From Aquanectria penicillioides (lineage: Eukaryota; Ascomycota; Sordariomycetes; Hypocreales; Nectriaceae): 64,000 nt of DNA. A model generated the notes under the pieces. The model saw nothing but the letters and a program-made list of their open reading frames with translations. It was not told the DNA's origin and made no database searches. Shown here one piece after another: positions 1-10,529 of the stretch. Each line of letters begins with the position of its first letter. Position 1 is the first letter of the stretch. The stretch covers positions 3,844,001 through 3,908,000 of the forward strand of contig PYIU01000007.1 of NCBI GenBank assembly GCA_003415625.1, in the 5' to 3' direction. The position numbers and the translations under genes were made by a program.

Positions 1-1357
1 TGCCCATTTCGCGCCCAACTCTGCTCCTCCTAGTCCGTAAATGGGGAAGCGCTTTGTAAAGGAGGTGTCAAAGCCGGTGGCGCAGATAATGGCATCGGTC
101 TTGCGCAATGTGCCATCAGCTGTGACAATGCCCTCTTCTGTTATCTTGGCGATATCGTTGGACACAAAGGACACGTTATCCTCGACTAGTGCCTCGAGGT
201 ATCCCGGTCCTGGCGTAATTCGCCTGCAGCCGGGCAAGAACGAGGGCAGGATCTTGTCGAGAATCTCTGGTTTCTTGGCCAGCTTCTTGCGCATGCTCTC
301 TGTGAACTCTGCCGCAGCTTTGTTCGCAACGTTGCCAAGAAGAGTAACCTTGGTCATGGATTGAATCTCGCTGTCCAGCCTCTTTCGGTACTCCAGCAGA
401 GCTTCCGGGTGTTCCTTAAAGTTCTTCATCTCTTCTTGGGAAAAGTTAAAGTTGGAGCCGGTTTCAGTGTGTTTTCGCACTTCATGCTCAGCGATTGGAG
501 GGGCAATCCATGCCTGGCCACGCACGTAATTGTCGAGGTGCTTGACCTTGGGCTGAAGGGCGGGAACAATCTGGATCGCACTCGACCCTGATCCAATGAC
601 GGCCACAGACAGACCGGTGGTATCCCAAGAATCATCCCAAGCTGCACTATGCAGGAGCTTGCCCTTGAAGGAGTGGAGTCCCGGGATATCGGGCCACGTC
701 CAGTCGTTCAGGGCTCCGATGCAAGCGTAGAGGACGTCACAGGAATCCTCCACCACCTCGCCAGTAAGAACATTCTGGACCTTGACGTTCCATCTTGATT
801 CGGCCTTGATGAACCTTGCCTCGAGCACCTTGTGGTTAAGTTGCATGTACTTGCGCACATCGTACTTGGCGACGATGCCCTTCCAGTATTCGAGGATCTC
901 ATTGCCCGAAGCATAGAACTGAGACCAATTTGGGTTGGGCTCGAAAGATGCCTGATAAACATGAGATGGGATGTCTGAATTAGGACGTTAGCACACCGAA
1001 TATCGTCCAATAGGCGGGGATGACTGAGGAAAACGTACCACATGCGATGCCAGGATACCTGTTCTCAAACCAGGTGCCGCCAATATCAGCATTCTTGTCG
1101 TAAACAGTCAGTTCCAAATTGGCAATCCGGCGAGGCAGCCTGATTGAGGCGAGGATACCAGAGATGCCTGCACCAATTACAATGACTTTCATGGGGCGCG
1201 CATAGTCAATCTCCTGGAGACTGACCGAGTCGGTCGCGGTGCCGTTTTGGGCCCCGTTCTTGGCGTCTAGGGGTTCGACCTGGGCCACCACATCTGCGCC
1301 GGCCATTTTGGAGCCAGCGTTGTTGGTTTCAGGCACGGAAGCAGAACTATGAGGCAT
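1..1357 (-). CDS. Baeyer-Villiger flavin monooxygenase, 3' end beyond the window
   Basis: The gene starts at the ATG at 1355-1357 and has two visible exons, 1039-1357 and 1-974, joined across a 64-base GT-AG intron (975-1038). It stays open to the left edge, so the C-terminus is missing. Residues 57-75 hold an FAD Rossmann loop, GAGISG. A class B flavoprotein fingerprint follows, of the form F-x-G-x3-H-x3-W-D (FKGKLLHSAAWD), with W-D where W-P is commonest, and then a second NADPH loop, GSGSSA. Enzymes of this family use FAD, NADPH and O2 to insert oxygen next to a ketone and make an ester or lactone. The first 50 or so residues are low in structure and precede the FAD domain. It diverges from the Zn2Cys6 regulator at 3042, and the SDR and hydrolase nearby could supply its ketone and cleave its ester. 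The family call is firm; the substrate is unknown. Confidence 0.9.
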
Positions 1358-3041
1358 TGTGACGGAGAAAGTTGCAGATTCAATGGGTTTCTAGCTGTGA
1401 TGAATGCGTCTTCAACCTGGGGAAGGGATGGGCAGAGACGAGGATATTATCGCGACTTTGCAACCCATCTTAATAATCCGTGACTCTGTATTCTGTCCAA
1501 CTTGTCCCGATCGTTTCCAGTAGCTCAATACGCGACATGTTGAAAATGCGGGACATTTGCCTCCCCAACCGGAGCTCCGGGGTCTGGCTTCGTTCTGGCT
1601 TTGCCGTGGCTTCTCTCTGGTCTCGCTGTGGTGCTGCTCTGGCTCCGCATCCTCAGACCGTGGCCGGCGCTCCGTGGCTCGACCCCTGTCCGGAGCGCCG
1701 ACCGCCACTTTGTTGCGCTCGCTTACGCTGCGGAACAAGTTACAGGGCTAGGCTAGAGGGCGCACGCAGGACCAGATCTTCTCCACATCTTGCTATCTCG
1801 GTTCGACTCTGAGATACAGTCTTGTTCGAGATCGGCCCCAGACAAAAGAAAGCAAATCTCGGGGTTTTCGGGCCCACCAGATGGGAGCCGGTATAATATG
1901 ACGGGATTCAACATGGCATAGAAGACACTCCAAGGTTCTTTCGCTCGCGATCAATACCCGTCATGTGTATTCATTGTGCGTACGGAGTAGCATCAAATTA
2001 GTTAGCAGCTGGCCACATGCCGCACCCGTGGCGCCCACATCCCGGCCCAGCCGGATGGCCGACCGGATGACCAGCCCCTCACATTGAATCCCTCGGCCTA
2101 AGCCTTTATCAACCCGTGCAGCGCCTCCACGATGGGTTGTGGATGTTTTGTGGATGTCCTGCTTTGGAATCCGCCCGGCTCCGGGTACTGATACGTCCTG
2201 GGGTGGCGAGCGAATAGATGCGGATGTGAAGCCAACGGCATGCTGAGGCGGCGCTGATGGACGGAATGGCCTCGGTATCCACTTCTGTAGAGTAACATGA
2301 GCAGTGCCAGGTGTGATTTTGACGATGGTGCCTCATTTGCATCAGGAGATGATGTTCCAGCCTGTGGCGTAACTCGACACGGGACCTTACTCCGCAGAGT
2401 CGAGAGAAGATGGCTCTAGTTGGTTGTGGCCGGCCGGCCTCGCGTACTATGTAGTGCGTAGTGAGTGCGTAGTGACAGGGATGGATTTGTGCGAGTCGTG
2501 AAACCGTGACAGCAGCCACAGCGGCGCACTATCTTGTTGAAGGCCGCTAGTTGGAGAATGTGTCAAGATGCTCCTCCACGCACAGCTCAAGTTCCCATTG
2601 TGAGGAGCTCCGACACGGCCAAGCCCGAATCACAATGGTGATGCATGGTCCCCCTCGCCGCTCTCCCATCGTGTGTGCATCAACCACAACAAATGCGGCA
2701 CAACGCTTCATCCAGATTCTCTCCAGGCTCCTCTCCAGGCCTCTCTCCACACTCTCAGCCCAAATACCCCGCCAAATCAAGTTCCCCGCAAAGGAACCCC
2801 AGCTAGCGCAATCTAAGATGCAGGGCGTATCCCGTAGCCCGGCCCCTAGGGTCAGGATGGAGTCTTTTTTTTTTTTCTCGACATTATCAGCTCGCTGTAG
2901 AAAGCATGACGAGTCTTCCTGTCTCTTGCTGTCCACACGTATTTGTCCATATTCCCCCAGTACCTTCCCCTCTTGCTCGTGCCCCTCGCTCCAACATCTC
3001 CAAGTGACCTCATAACCGATGGGTAGACACTGCCGCGATAG
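1358..3041. other. Divergent intergenic region between BVMO and regulator
   Basis: About 1.7 kb without a convincing gene. Open frames on both strands here have no recognisable domain and no sensible exon structure. It contains a long T run near 2866-2877, an imperfect repeat of GTAGTGCGTAGTGAGTGCG type near 2451-2475, and a TACGGAGTA motif near 1980. It must hold the promoters of both flanking genes. Confidence 0.6.
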
Positions 3042-5927
3042 ATGGCCTCCATCAACGTCTGCCTCGAGGCCCAGCCTCATCAACCTGAAGCGGTATCGCA
3101 GCGGTCCCCGACACATCACGCCAGAGAGCAGCTGCAGGATACCTCGGCCACCACACGCCAAATAGTGCGAGCCTGTGTGCGGTGTCGAAAGCAAAAGTCC
3201 AAAGTAGGGAGTCCAGATATTGCCCCCATAGCGCCTTGCCTTGCCTTGGCCGCTCCATTTGCTCATACAAACTTGGCTGACTCTTTCCACTTCTTCCAGT
3301 GTGATGCTTTTCGCCCCTGTGCCGTGTGTCTCAAAGCTGGCGCTGAGTGCATCAGCCGTCCGCCCACTGAGGGAAAATATGACACAGCCGTCACCACGCA
3401 AATTACGCGCCCGGCATCGGTTCATCCGTCGGACGAGCGTCCTGCAAAGACTCGGCGCATCTCCAACACGCAGCCCCGAAGTGATGCATCACCCACTGCG
3501 GGGAATGCCAGCGCGCCGCCTAGGAACGGCCAACCATCTCCAACTCCCGATTTGCAGGCCAACAATGCATTGCAAGATGACGCCGAGGACATCTCGGCAA
3601 TGAACCACATCAAGGAATCTAGCATGAATACAAGGCTCTTCACGCTAACTCCAGGCCATCTCATGGACACGTCCTCTGTTGGCCAGGACACAAGTGACGG
3701 CGTATCTCCCACGGTATCATTCCCTAGACCAGGCCTCCCAGGCGACAGAGACTCAAACTCTTCGCCGTCCATCAGCACTGTGATTGATCCCCGCTACAGA
3801 GCGGTGCTGCCCTGGTCGTACTCGAGGGCTTCTGCAGCCTCCTTGCTTGCCCATCTCCCACCTCGACCAGTTACTGATTACTTGGTCGCTGTGTATTTCA
3901 ATACAGTGCACTGGTTCATGGCGGTTCTGCATGAAGGCCACTTTTTGCACCATTATCGTACCATGATGGATCTGTATGCGAGGGATCCCAGGTTGCTGTC
4001 CAACACTGACGAGGACTACACCTTTGCACAACTGATATTGATGGTGGCAGTCCTGGGAGGCCGATACACATCCATTCACTCAACCCGTGCGCAACGGTGC
4101 AAAAAGATCTTTGCCACCTTCTGCAGAACCTCCCCACTGTACACCTCGGGGTCGATGGACGAGCACGACTTTGACATTGTTGGGATGACTTCTCAGATCT
4201 ACTTTGTCGTGAGAGGTAGCTACACAGACGTCCTCGCCTGTGGCACCATCGCGACCGTGCAAGTGCTCCTTTTGTTGGGTAGCCTGTACCTGTATCACGG
4301 AGAGGCAAACTTGGCGTGGGCGAATTCTGGCTGCACAATACGTGCCGCTCAGGCCCTTGGTCTGCATAAAGAGCATTCCGAATCTCGTTGGAATTCTCCT
4401 TATTTTAGGTTAATGGACAAGTCTGAACGCTGCCAGCTTCGTCAACGACTTTTCTGGGCGGTGCATACATCGGACCGGTTTCTCGCCATGTGCTACGGGC
4501 TCCCGCTCTTGATAGCAGACAAAGATTGTGCCGCAGATGACCCTTGTGATGATAATATTTATCCACCTTCAGGGAGCTCCTCGTTTCTGATGATCGAGGA
4601 CGATCTCAGCGCACAGTCCCTAGATAGCCCTGGCGGCTCTAGAGGCAAACCTGCGACTTTACTAACTTATCAAACTTATAAGATGCACATTTACATAATT
4701 TTGGGGGAGATATTGTCAAATCTTTACTATCAGGCAACGGGGGGACCAACGAACTTATCCTCAAAGTATGAGAAGCAAGGGTCAAACAACTGTGCGGATG
4801 AGTCGCAATCAAAAGTGAAGCGCCTCGTAGAAACTGTCAAGAGACTTGAGGCTAAGCTGCAGAATTGGTACAATGATTTGCCAAGTGCGCTTCGTCTTGC
4901 CAACGACATGACGTATCCTCAGTACACTGAACTCCTGAACGGCGAGATCAGTGATGAGGATGATGACGATGTTATACTTCCAGCGAATGACGACCTTTCC
5001 AAGGACTCGATAAATGTGCAGAAGCGCAGGTTGAAAATCAGAAAGGGCATATATGGCATGCAGGCGCTCTTACTTCAGCTTGCATATGACAATGCATTAA
5101 TATTGATCCATCGACCAATATTAGCCCTCAAGAACAGCGCATATGCAACCCTTTCGCAGGAACATTTTACCGAGTCAGTCAATGCATGCTGGAAGGCTGC
5201 CTTGAGAATATCATGCATTGGGAAACATCACATTTTCAGAAAGAATCAGCAGGCTCATGCCGTCTCTTATGTCGGCGTTCACCTATTCACAGCCGGAGTC
5301 GTTCTCAGCGTGTTTAGCAGTAGCGCTCCGCTGAGCAAAAGAGCATGGGAAGCAAAACAAGGGTTGTCAAGAATAATCAGAATGCAACGAATCTTACGAA
5401 CAAAGGTGATTGTCTCGAGCCAAGGACTTCAAATCTTGGAAAACCTCGCTCGGGAAGTTGTGAGAAAAGAAATGTGTACAATTCTTGCGCAAGACATGGA
5501 CACGATTGAGGAGGATGCGGAAGATCGGGTCGGGTTTGATCCAACAGGTCACATTTGGGCCAACAACTATGGTTCTAGCGGTCACTCTTGGAATCCTGCC
5601 ACAATGAATGCCGAACACCACCTTGACATTCAGTCTGGCATTGCCACCGTCGCAGGTCAGTGTTGTCCGCCGTCGGCACCAGCCATGTCTTTTCCTGATA
5701 CCACCGACATGGTTTTTGAGGATGGTCTTTTCAACGAGTCAGTATTAGATATTGAAAAATGTACGTTTAATTTAGCCAATGTTGGTCTGTTCTGTCCGGC
5801 TAATCTCGTCATAGTTCTCAACGATCCCCAGTTTTCATCAGGGTCTGGACCCAATACATTAGACTTCGGTGGTTTTGGAAACCGCAACACTCAACCGGCA
5901 GGCTTCTGGTGTTTCTCTTACGATTAA
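3042..5927 (+). CDS. Zn2Cys6 transcription factor with fungal-specific domain
   Basis: A fungal regulator of the Gal4 class. The cysteines of the DNA-binding domain are split by an intron at 3204-3299. Before it comes C-x2-C-x5-K, and after it C-x5-6-C-x2-C-x6-C. The intron is 96 bases and keeps the frame, so unspliced translation reads through it and pushes the zinc cluster apart. A second likely intron of 54 bases at 5761-5814 (GTACGT donor, CTAAT branch, ATAG acceptor) also keeps frame; removing it gives about 911 residues. The middle carries the fungal_trans domain, with a typical RQRLFWAVHTSDRFLAM stretch followed by YGLPLLIADKDC. It diverges from the BVMO gene and is the natural candidate to control the BVMO, hydrolase, SDR and cyclase genes. 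That role is inferred from position. The start chosen is the ATG giving the shortest lead into the zinc cluster. Confidence 0.85.
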   Translation: MASINVCLEAQPHQPEAVSQRSPTHHAREQLQDTSATTRQIVRACVRCRKQKSKVGSPDIAPIAPCLALAAPFAHTNLADSFHFFQCDAFRPCAVCLKAGAECISRPPTEGKYDTAVTTQITRPASVHPSDERPAKTRRISNTQPRSDASPTAGNASAPPRNGQPSPTPDLQANNALQDDAEDISAMNHIKESSMNTRLFTLTPGHLMDTSSVGQDTSDGVSPTVSFPRPGLPGDRDSNSSPSISTVIDPRYRAVLPWSYSRASAASLLAHLPPRPVTDYLVAVYFNTVHWFMAVLHEGHFLHHYRTMMDLYARDPRLLSNTDEDYTFAQLILMVAVLGGRYTSIHSTRAQRCKKIFATFCRTSPLYTSGSMDEHDFDIVGMTSQIYFVVRGSYTDVLACGTIATVQVLLLLGSLYLYHGEANLAWANSGCTIRAAQALGLHKEHSESRWNSPYFRLMDKSERCQLRQRLFWAVHTSDRFLAMCYGLPLLIADKDCAADDPCDDNIYPPSGSSSFLMIEDDLSAQSLDSPGGSRGKPATLLTYQTYKMHIYIILGEILSNLYYQATGGPTNLSSKYEKQGSNNCADESQSKVKRLVETVKRLEAKLQNWYNDLPSALRLANDMTYPQYTELLNGEISDEDDDDVILPANDDLSKDSINVQKRRLKIRKGIYGMQALLLQLAYDNALILIHRPILALKNSAYATLSQEHFTESVNACWKAALRISCIGKHHIFRKNQQAHAVSYVGVHLFTAGVVLSVFSSSAPLSKRAWEAKQGLSRIIRMQRILRTKVIVSSQGLQILENLAREVVRKEMCTILAQDMDTIEEDAEDRVGFDPTGHIWANNYGSSGHSWNPATMNAEHHLDIQSGIATVAGQCCPPSAPAMSFPDTTDMVFEDGLFNESVLDIEKCTFNLANVGLFCPANLVIVLNDPQFSSGSGPNTLDFGGFGNRNTQPAGFWCFSYD

Positions 5928-5998
5928 TCGAGTCGCACCAAGCCTTTGAACTCATGTTTTCATCATTGTAATACTCAGACTAGAATCGACCAACTAAC

Positions 5999-7083
5999 CT
6001 AAACCACCGTACCCAACACCCAATCCACAATGGTGTCCATCATTTTCCACGACAGCCAGTGACCTGTATCCTCTTGTTCGACAAACTTGACGTCGTTGTT
6101 TGCACTGAACTTCTCTATCCAAGGCAAAGTGAACTTGCTAGGCACTAAGCCGTCCACGGCGCCATTCAAGATCAACATCTTCTTCCCTGATATTGTCTCC
6201 AAGCGCTGATCTCGTGCCATGTACATGTTTGCAATTGACTTTGGCCACTCATTGGAATCCTGTGGCACATCGGAAACTGAAAGATATGCCTTCAAACGGT
6301 CCAAGAGCAGAGGTGTTAGGTTCGGCGATCCGACGATGATAATGCCGGCCTTGATTCGAGGGACTCTAGCCAAGACATCCCATGCAACATGACCTCCAAG
6401 GGAGAAGCCAGTAATTATATACTCTTTAGGTATGAATTTTCGTTCGACGTAGCTCTCGAGGAAAGTAATTATAAGCTCGATATCGGAGGTAATTCCATCT
6501 ATAAAATCCAATTAGCGTTCTTTCATAGGAAAATGTTGGGAACATGGTATACCAATCATGGCAAGCATATCTTGCCTAAATGAGAAGTTAATATCAGAGC
6601 ATCATGAGAAAGTGAAAGTACGAACGCGTGTGTTGGGTTTCCTCCGTTCCAATCCTGACTGTATCCAACCTTGGTAAGTAATGCTACAGCTCTTTGAGCA
6701 AAGGCCAATCTTACATTGCAACGTCATCAATCTAGCAATCATGGTCAGCCATGGCCGTGGAATGAGTAAAATGCACTCACCGATCTTGTCCCATGATTTC
6801 GATTGTCGAATGTGGCAATTACAAGCCCCTTTTCGCTCGATCCCCGAGAGTGCCACTCATTCAATACATGATGAGCAATTTCTTCGGCATCCCGATAAGT
6901 TCTAGTCCGTCCATGTACGTGGAATAGAACTGTTGTGTTCTTCGCTTGAGCTGGATTTAGCTCATCTACACCAAATAGGTACAGATGAAAGCCACCTAGA
7001 TTTATTATTGTCGTTCCAGATCTTGGGACGTTTGATTGGAGCTCGAATTGGCCCTCTGGGAGTCTTGTAGGTTGATCGTTCAT
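5999..7083 (-). CDS. Alpha/beta hydrolase, possibly disrupted by one base
   Basis: Start at 7083. Exons read 6781-7083, a 17-base exon 6715-6731, 6626-6669, 6553-6575 and 5999-6498, with GT-AG introns of 45-54 bases. The product has an oxyanion HG motif (FHVHG), DNRNHGTR, GGNPTHA-QDM, the nucleophile elbow GFSLGG, a late Asp (NGAVDG) and a catalytic His (TGHW). It looks like an esterase or lactonase-type hydrolase. Problem: the 17-base exon encodes the expected IDDVA-type stretch but leaves the phase one base short for the next exon. Either a base is missing there (GCAAT where GCAAAT would fit), or the exon is skipped in a 111-base intron (6670-6780) that does keep frame. The other exon joins are all in phase. 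It could cleave an ester made by the BVMO. Confidence 0.75.
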
Positions 7084-7660
7084 TGTTGATCGACTAAAAG
7101 AAGTTGCTTGGTCCCCTTACACTACCGGCTCTAGACAAGGGGAAAAAGACGAGCTGTCAGGTCTCCAATTCTGATTGGGGTATTGACTTGACAAAAGGAA
7201 AATGAAAGCGTAGTCAGGCCGTTTGCTGTCACTCTGCTTGATTGTTTGGTTTAGTACAAACTGGAGTCAATTGCCCAGGCGATGAACTTTGAATCTTACC
7301 GATGGCTGTTCAATAGAGCTAGAACTTTGAAGGAGATTTATCGCTCTAGCTTCCGCAAAATCTCCTCGGGTTTGGCAATCCAACTGCCGGGAAATTCCCC
7401 TCATTGTGCCGGAATGTCGGCTGAGGGGGTCCGATATTAGCTCGTGTCATGTCCGGAGCTCCGGACAGAAATGATGGGTATTAACAACGGCGCTTGTTCT
7501 CGTCACGGATTTCCGAAAATTACTCGTATGATTTGTCGTCGTTTTTATCATCGGATTCCGCCGCACATTTTGTCGATTTTTCTTCGCCTCGTACTGAATC
7601 TAAACCGGATTACTCACAGACAAAACCTTTGCATTCCCCACCCACTACGACGAAAGAACC
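7084..7660. other. Divergent promoter region, hydrolase and SDR
   Basis: The hydrolase (minus) and the SDR (plus) are transcribed away from each other across this 577-base gap, so it holds both promoters. I see no gene in it. No clear TATA box stands out. Confidence 0.5.
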
Positions 7661-8703
7661 ATGGAGAAAAACACCCCGGAGATCCCTAATGCTGCCGACC
7701 TCTTCAACGTCCGAGGCTTGGTTGCGGTTGTCACAGGCGCTGGCGGAGGTATGTTTGCTTGGCGTGAATTGGGATGTGCAACGATGCAAACAATAGTTTC
7801 ACAGGAATCGGGTTATTGATGGCAAAGGCCCTGGAAGCAAATGGCGCCCAGGTATACATTCTGGACATTAACGGCGAAAAGCTACGACAAGCGTGTAGTG
7901 AATCAGTAAGTTTTCTTGTTAATGTTAAGCTATTGTTTTGTAAGCATCTTCTAAGCATGCAGCAGAAGCATGGGAAAATCTCCTCCGTGGTTTGTGACAT
8001 CACTTCGAAGGAGAGTTTATTGAGTGCTGCGGCGGAGATTGAGCAGGCCTCTGGCTATGTCAATCTTTTAGTCGCAAACGCAGGTGTACCTGGGCCATAC
8101 CCGCCTCATATTGCCGAGGGAGCACCTCTGTCTGAAGTGTTTGATGCATGGTGGCAGACGCCATTCCAGTCCTTCCTTGATACATATCGAGTCAACAATG
8201 CGGGAACGTTTTATACTGCGCTAGCATTTCTAAAGCTGCTTGATGCAGGAAACAAACAGAGCAATGTCAACTTCTCGAGTCAAATCATCACCACGGCGAG
8301 TATTACAGCATTTAATCGCAAAGCTCCGAGCGGGTTCGCGTACGCCACAAGCAAAGCGGGCGTAATACATTTAACGAAACAGCTTTCCACTTATTTAACG
8401 CCTTATAATATTCGCTGCAACTCTATTGCTCCCGGTTGTAAGTTTGCAGCTTTATTTCGGCTTCAAGATTTCTCGATTGCAATACTGATCAATTGACCAG
8501 TATATCCAACTGATATGTCCAATCCCGCGTTGGAGAAGACGGGTGACGAGTTGCTGGCAACTATTCCCGCAGGCCGTACGGGGACAGTAAATGACATATC
8601 TGGCGTCATTTTGTTCTTAGCATCGTCTGCAGGAGCGTATTGCAATGGCATGGTGGTGCTTAGTGACGGCGGCAGGCTGAGTGGCTTGCCTGCGACATAT
8701 TGA
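7661..8703 (+). CDS. Short-chain dehydrogenase/reductase (SDR)
   Basis: Four exons, 7661-7748, 7805-7905, 7963-8437 and 8501-8703, separated by introns of 56, 57 and 63 bases with clean GT-AG ends, give 288 residues. This is the classic SDR length. The nucleotide-binding loop TGAGGGIG lies near residue 25, followed by an acidic LDIN turn (suggesting NAD preference), ANAG, a Ser in TTASITAF and the YATSK catalytic Tyr-Lys pair. The end has the usual GRTG and the SDGG turn near the C-terminus. Start ATG was chosen because it gives a short lead to the Rossmann fold and a phase-perfect first junction. SDRs interconvert alcohols and ketones; here it could feed the BVMO. Substrate is unknown. Confidence 0.93.
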
Positions 8704-9099
8704 GAGGGCCGCTGGCATCGATAATTGACCTTGCATTGTTATGTTCCAAATGTCATATAAACAATGATTTGAGCTCGACGTACATGCTTGGATTTGAATA
8801 CCTATGGAATTGTATCATTCTTCAGATTGAAATTTCAGCGCAGGAATAGATTGCCATCAAGAAACCGGAACCCGATGCCATTTGCAAACCCTAGACCGGA
8901 GGTCCGAGGTAGACAGTCCAGGCAGGCCGCTATCCTTATTTAGTGAATAGTTGCGTGACCACCCAAAATTGGTTAAATATCTACAAGCCCATAAGAAATT
9001 ACGTCCACGGCGCTTTCATTCCAACTACACATTTAGCATCAACACATTTATCGCCTACCATTGATTATTCGAACTCGGAATCGACCAGTTCACGTGAAA
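8704..9099. other. Intergenic, SDR to cyclase-family gene
   Basis: A 396-base gap holding the SDR 3' end and the promoter of the next gene. No gene or clear repeat is seen. Confidence 0.5.
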
Positions 9100-10172
9100 A
9101 TGCCGACGTCTTACAAAGGTCCGACCGAGGAATATCCCCTCCTGCCTACTCTAGTAGAGGTCTTGGAGATGGAAAAGCCTAAAGGGGTGCCAAATGAGGC
9201 CGCCTGGATCTGGGGACCTGATGATGAAGTCAGTTTATTAACCGAAATTCGCTGAATACTTATATTGACTCTTGTGTGACTACTCAGGTTGGACGATTAA
9301 ATCTTCTCACGCCTGAACTTATAAAGTCAGTAATGGCCAAGGAGCAGCAGCACGGACTTGTTTCGTCTCTAAACTGGGATATCACGCTTCCAGTCGAGCC
9401 TGGCTTTTCCCGACAGGCATGTGAGCGAGATCTCCTACCGTTCAAAAAGGTTCTTGTGAACGATGAAACGCTGCATTTAAACACACAGTCAGGCTCTCAG
9501 ATTGATGGGTTGAGACATGTTGGACATCAGGATTGTCAACTATTCTACAACAACCTCACGCAGGAAGAGATTGTGCTTGGCCTCTCAGATCCGAGCAAGA
9601 CGAGGTGTGGCATCCAGGCTTGCAGCAAACGTGGTATTGTCGGACGCGGTGTACTTCTGGACTTTGCAAGATGGGCCAAGGTCAAGGGCGTCACCTATGA
9701 TCCATTTACTTCATATGCCATCACACTGGAACAACTTTTAGAGGTTGCGGCTTGGGAGGGTGTTGAGTTCCAGTGCGGTGACATCCTTGTCATACGAACA
9801 GGCTGGATTGACAGATACAATTCTTGCTTGTCTCAGGGCTTGGATGATGATCTCAAGCAACAGGCCATCCCAAATCCAACCGCTATTGGTGTGGAATTGA
9901 GCGAGCCAATCAAGACATGGCTGCACGATCAGTACTTCTCGCTCGTAGGTGGGGATCAGCCCGCGTTTGAGGTCTGGCCACCACAAAGCACGCCTATTCT
10001 GCATGAATTCCTTCTGGCCTGTTGGGGAATAATGATTGGCGAGATGTTGGACCTGGAGGACTTGTCTCAGAAGTGCCATGACGCTAAGAAATATTCCTTT
10101 GTCTTTATGAGCGCCCCTTTCAACTTGCCAGGCGGAGTAGCCAGTCTTGCAAATGCTCTTTGCATCATGTAG
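9100..10172 (+). CDS. Cyclase-family metal-dependent hydrolase (kynurenine formamidase-like)
   Basis: Exon 1 is 9100-9228 and exon 2 is 9288-10172, with a 59-base intron (GTCAGT...CTCAG), giving 337 residues. The fold call rests on the SGSQIDGLRHVGH stretch near residue 115, the fungal form of the metal-binding motif of the PF04199 cyclase family, and on the later VELSEPIKTWL and QPAFEVWPP stretches usual in fungal members. Family members include kynurenine formamidases and polyketide cyclases; fungal homologues of this type are mostly uncharacterised. It follows the SDR on the same strand and could be co-regulated with the BVMO/hydrolase genes. Its specific reaction cannot be told from sequence. 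Confidence 0.85.
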
Positions 10173-10529
10173 TGTATATAGGTTTCAGCTTGACATTTGG
10201 CTAGCTCTATATAGGGACGCGTTTATCTAGTCATTTTCTCAAGAATAATAGCTGTACTTTAAAATTGTCGCTTTCTCGTCTCTGATTCTGAGTATGATGT
10301 AGTATATTTCATCGACTTCAACCCCCACATTAGGGGTATCTAACCTTTGATTTGATAGTGTATATTTTTTTCTTTTTTCGAAAGAACTTTCTTTTTTAAC
10401 CAAATGAGTAATGATTCGACAAAAGGAGATACATTGAGAGAAAATCACGCGAGACTCGAAAGATACTATAGAGTTGCTATACGTTTTGTTGAATGCCACG
10501 AAATATATGGAGTAAATTCCCCAATGTCT
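10173..10529. other. Intergenic, A+T-rich
   Basis: An A+T-rich stretch between two convergent genes. A short minus-strand open frame at 10239-10499 has no recognisable domain and is not called. Confidence 0.5.

Noticed and set aside
2547..3425. Minus-strand open frame of 292 codons
   Set aside because: It overlaps the regulator start and its first exon on the opposite strand, has no recognisable domain and reads as the antisense of real coding and promoter sequence.
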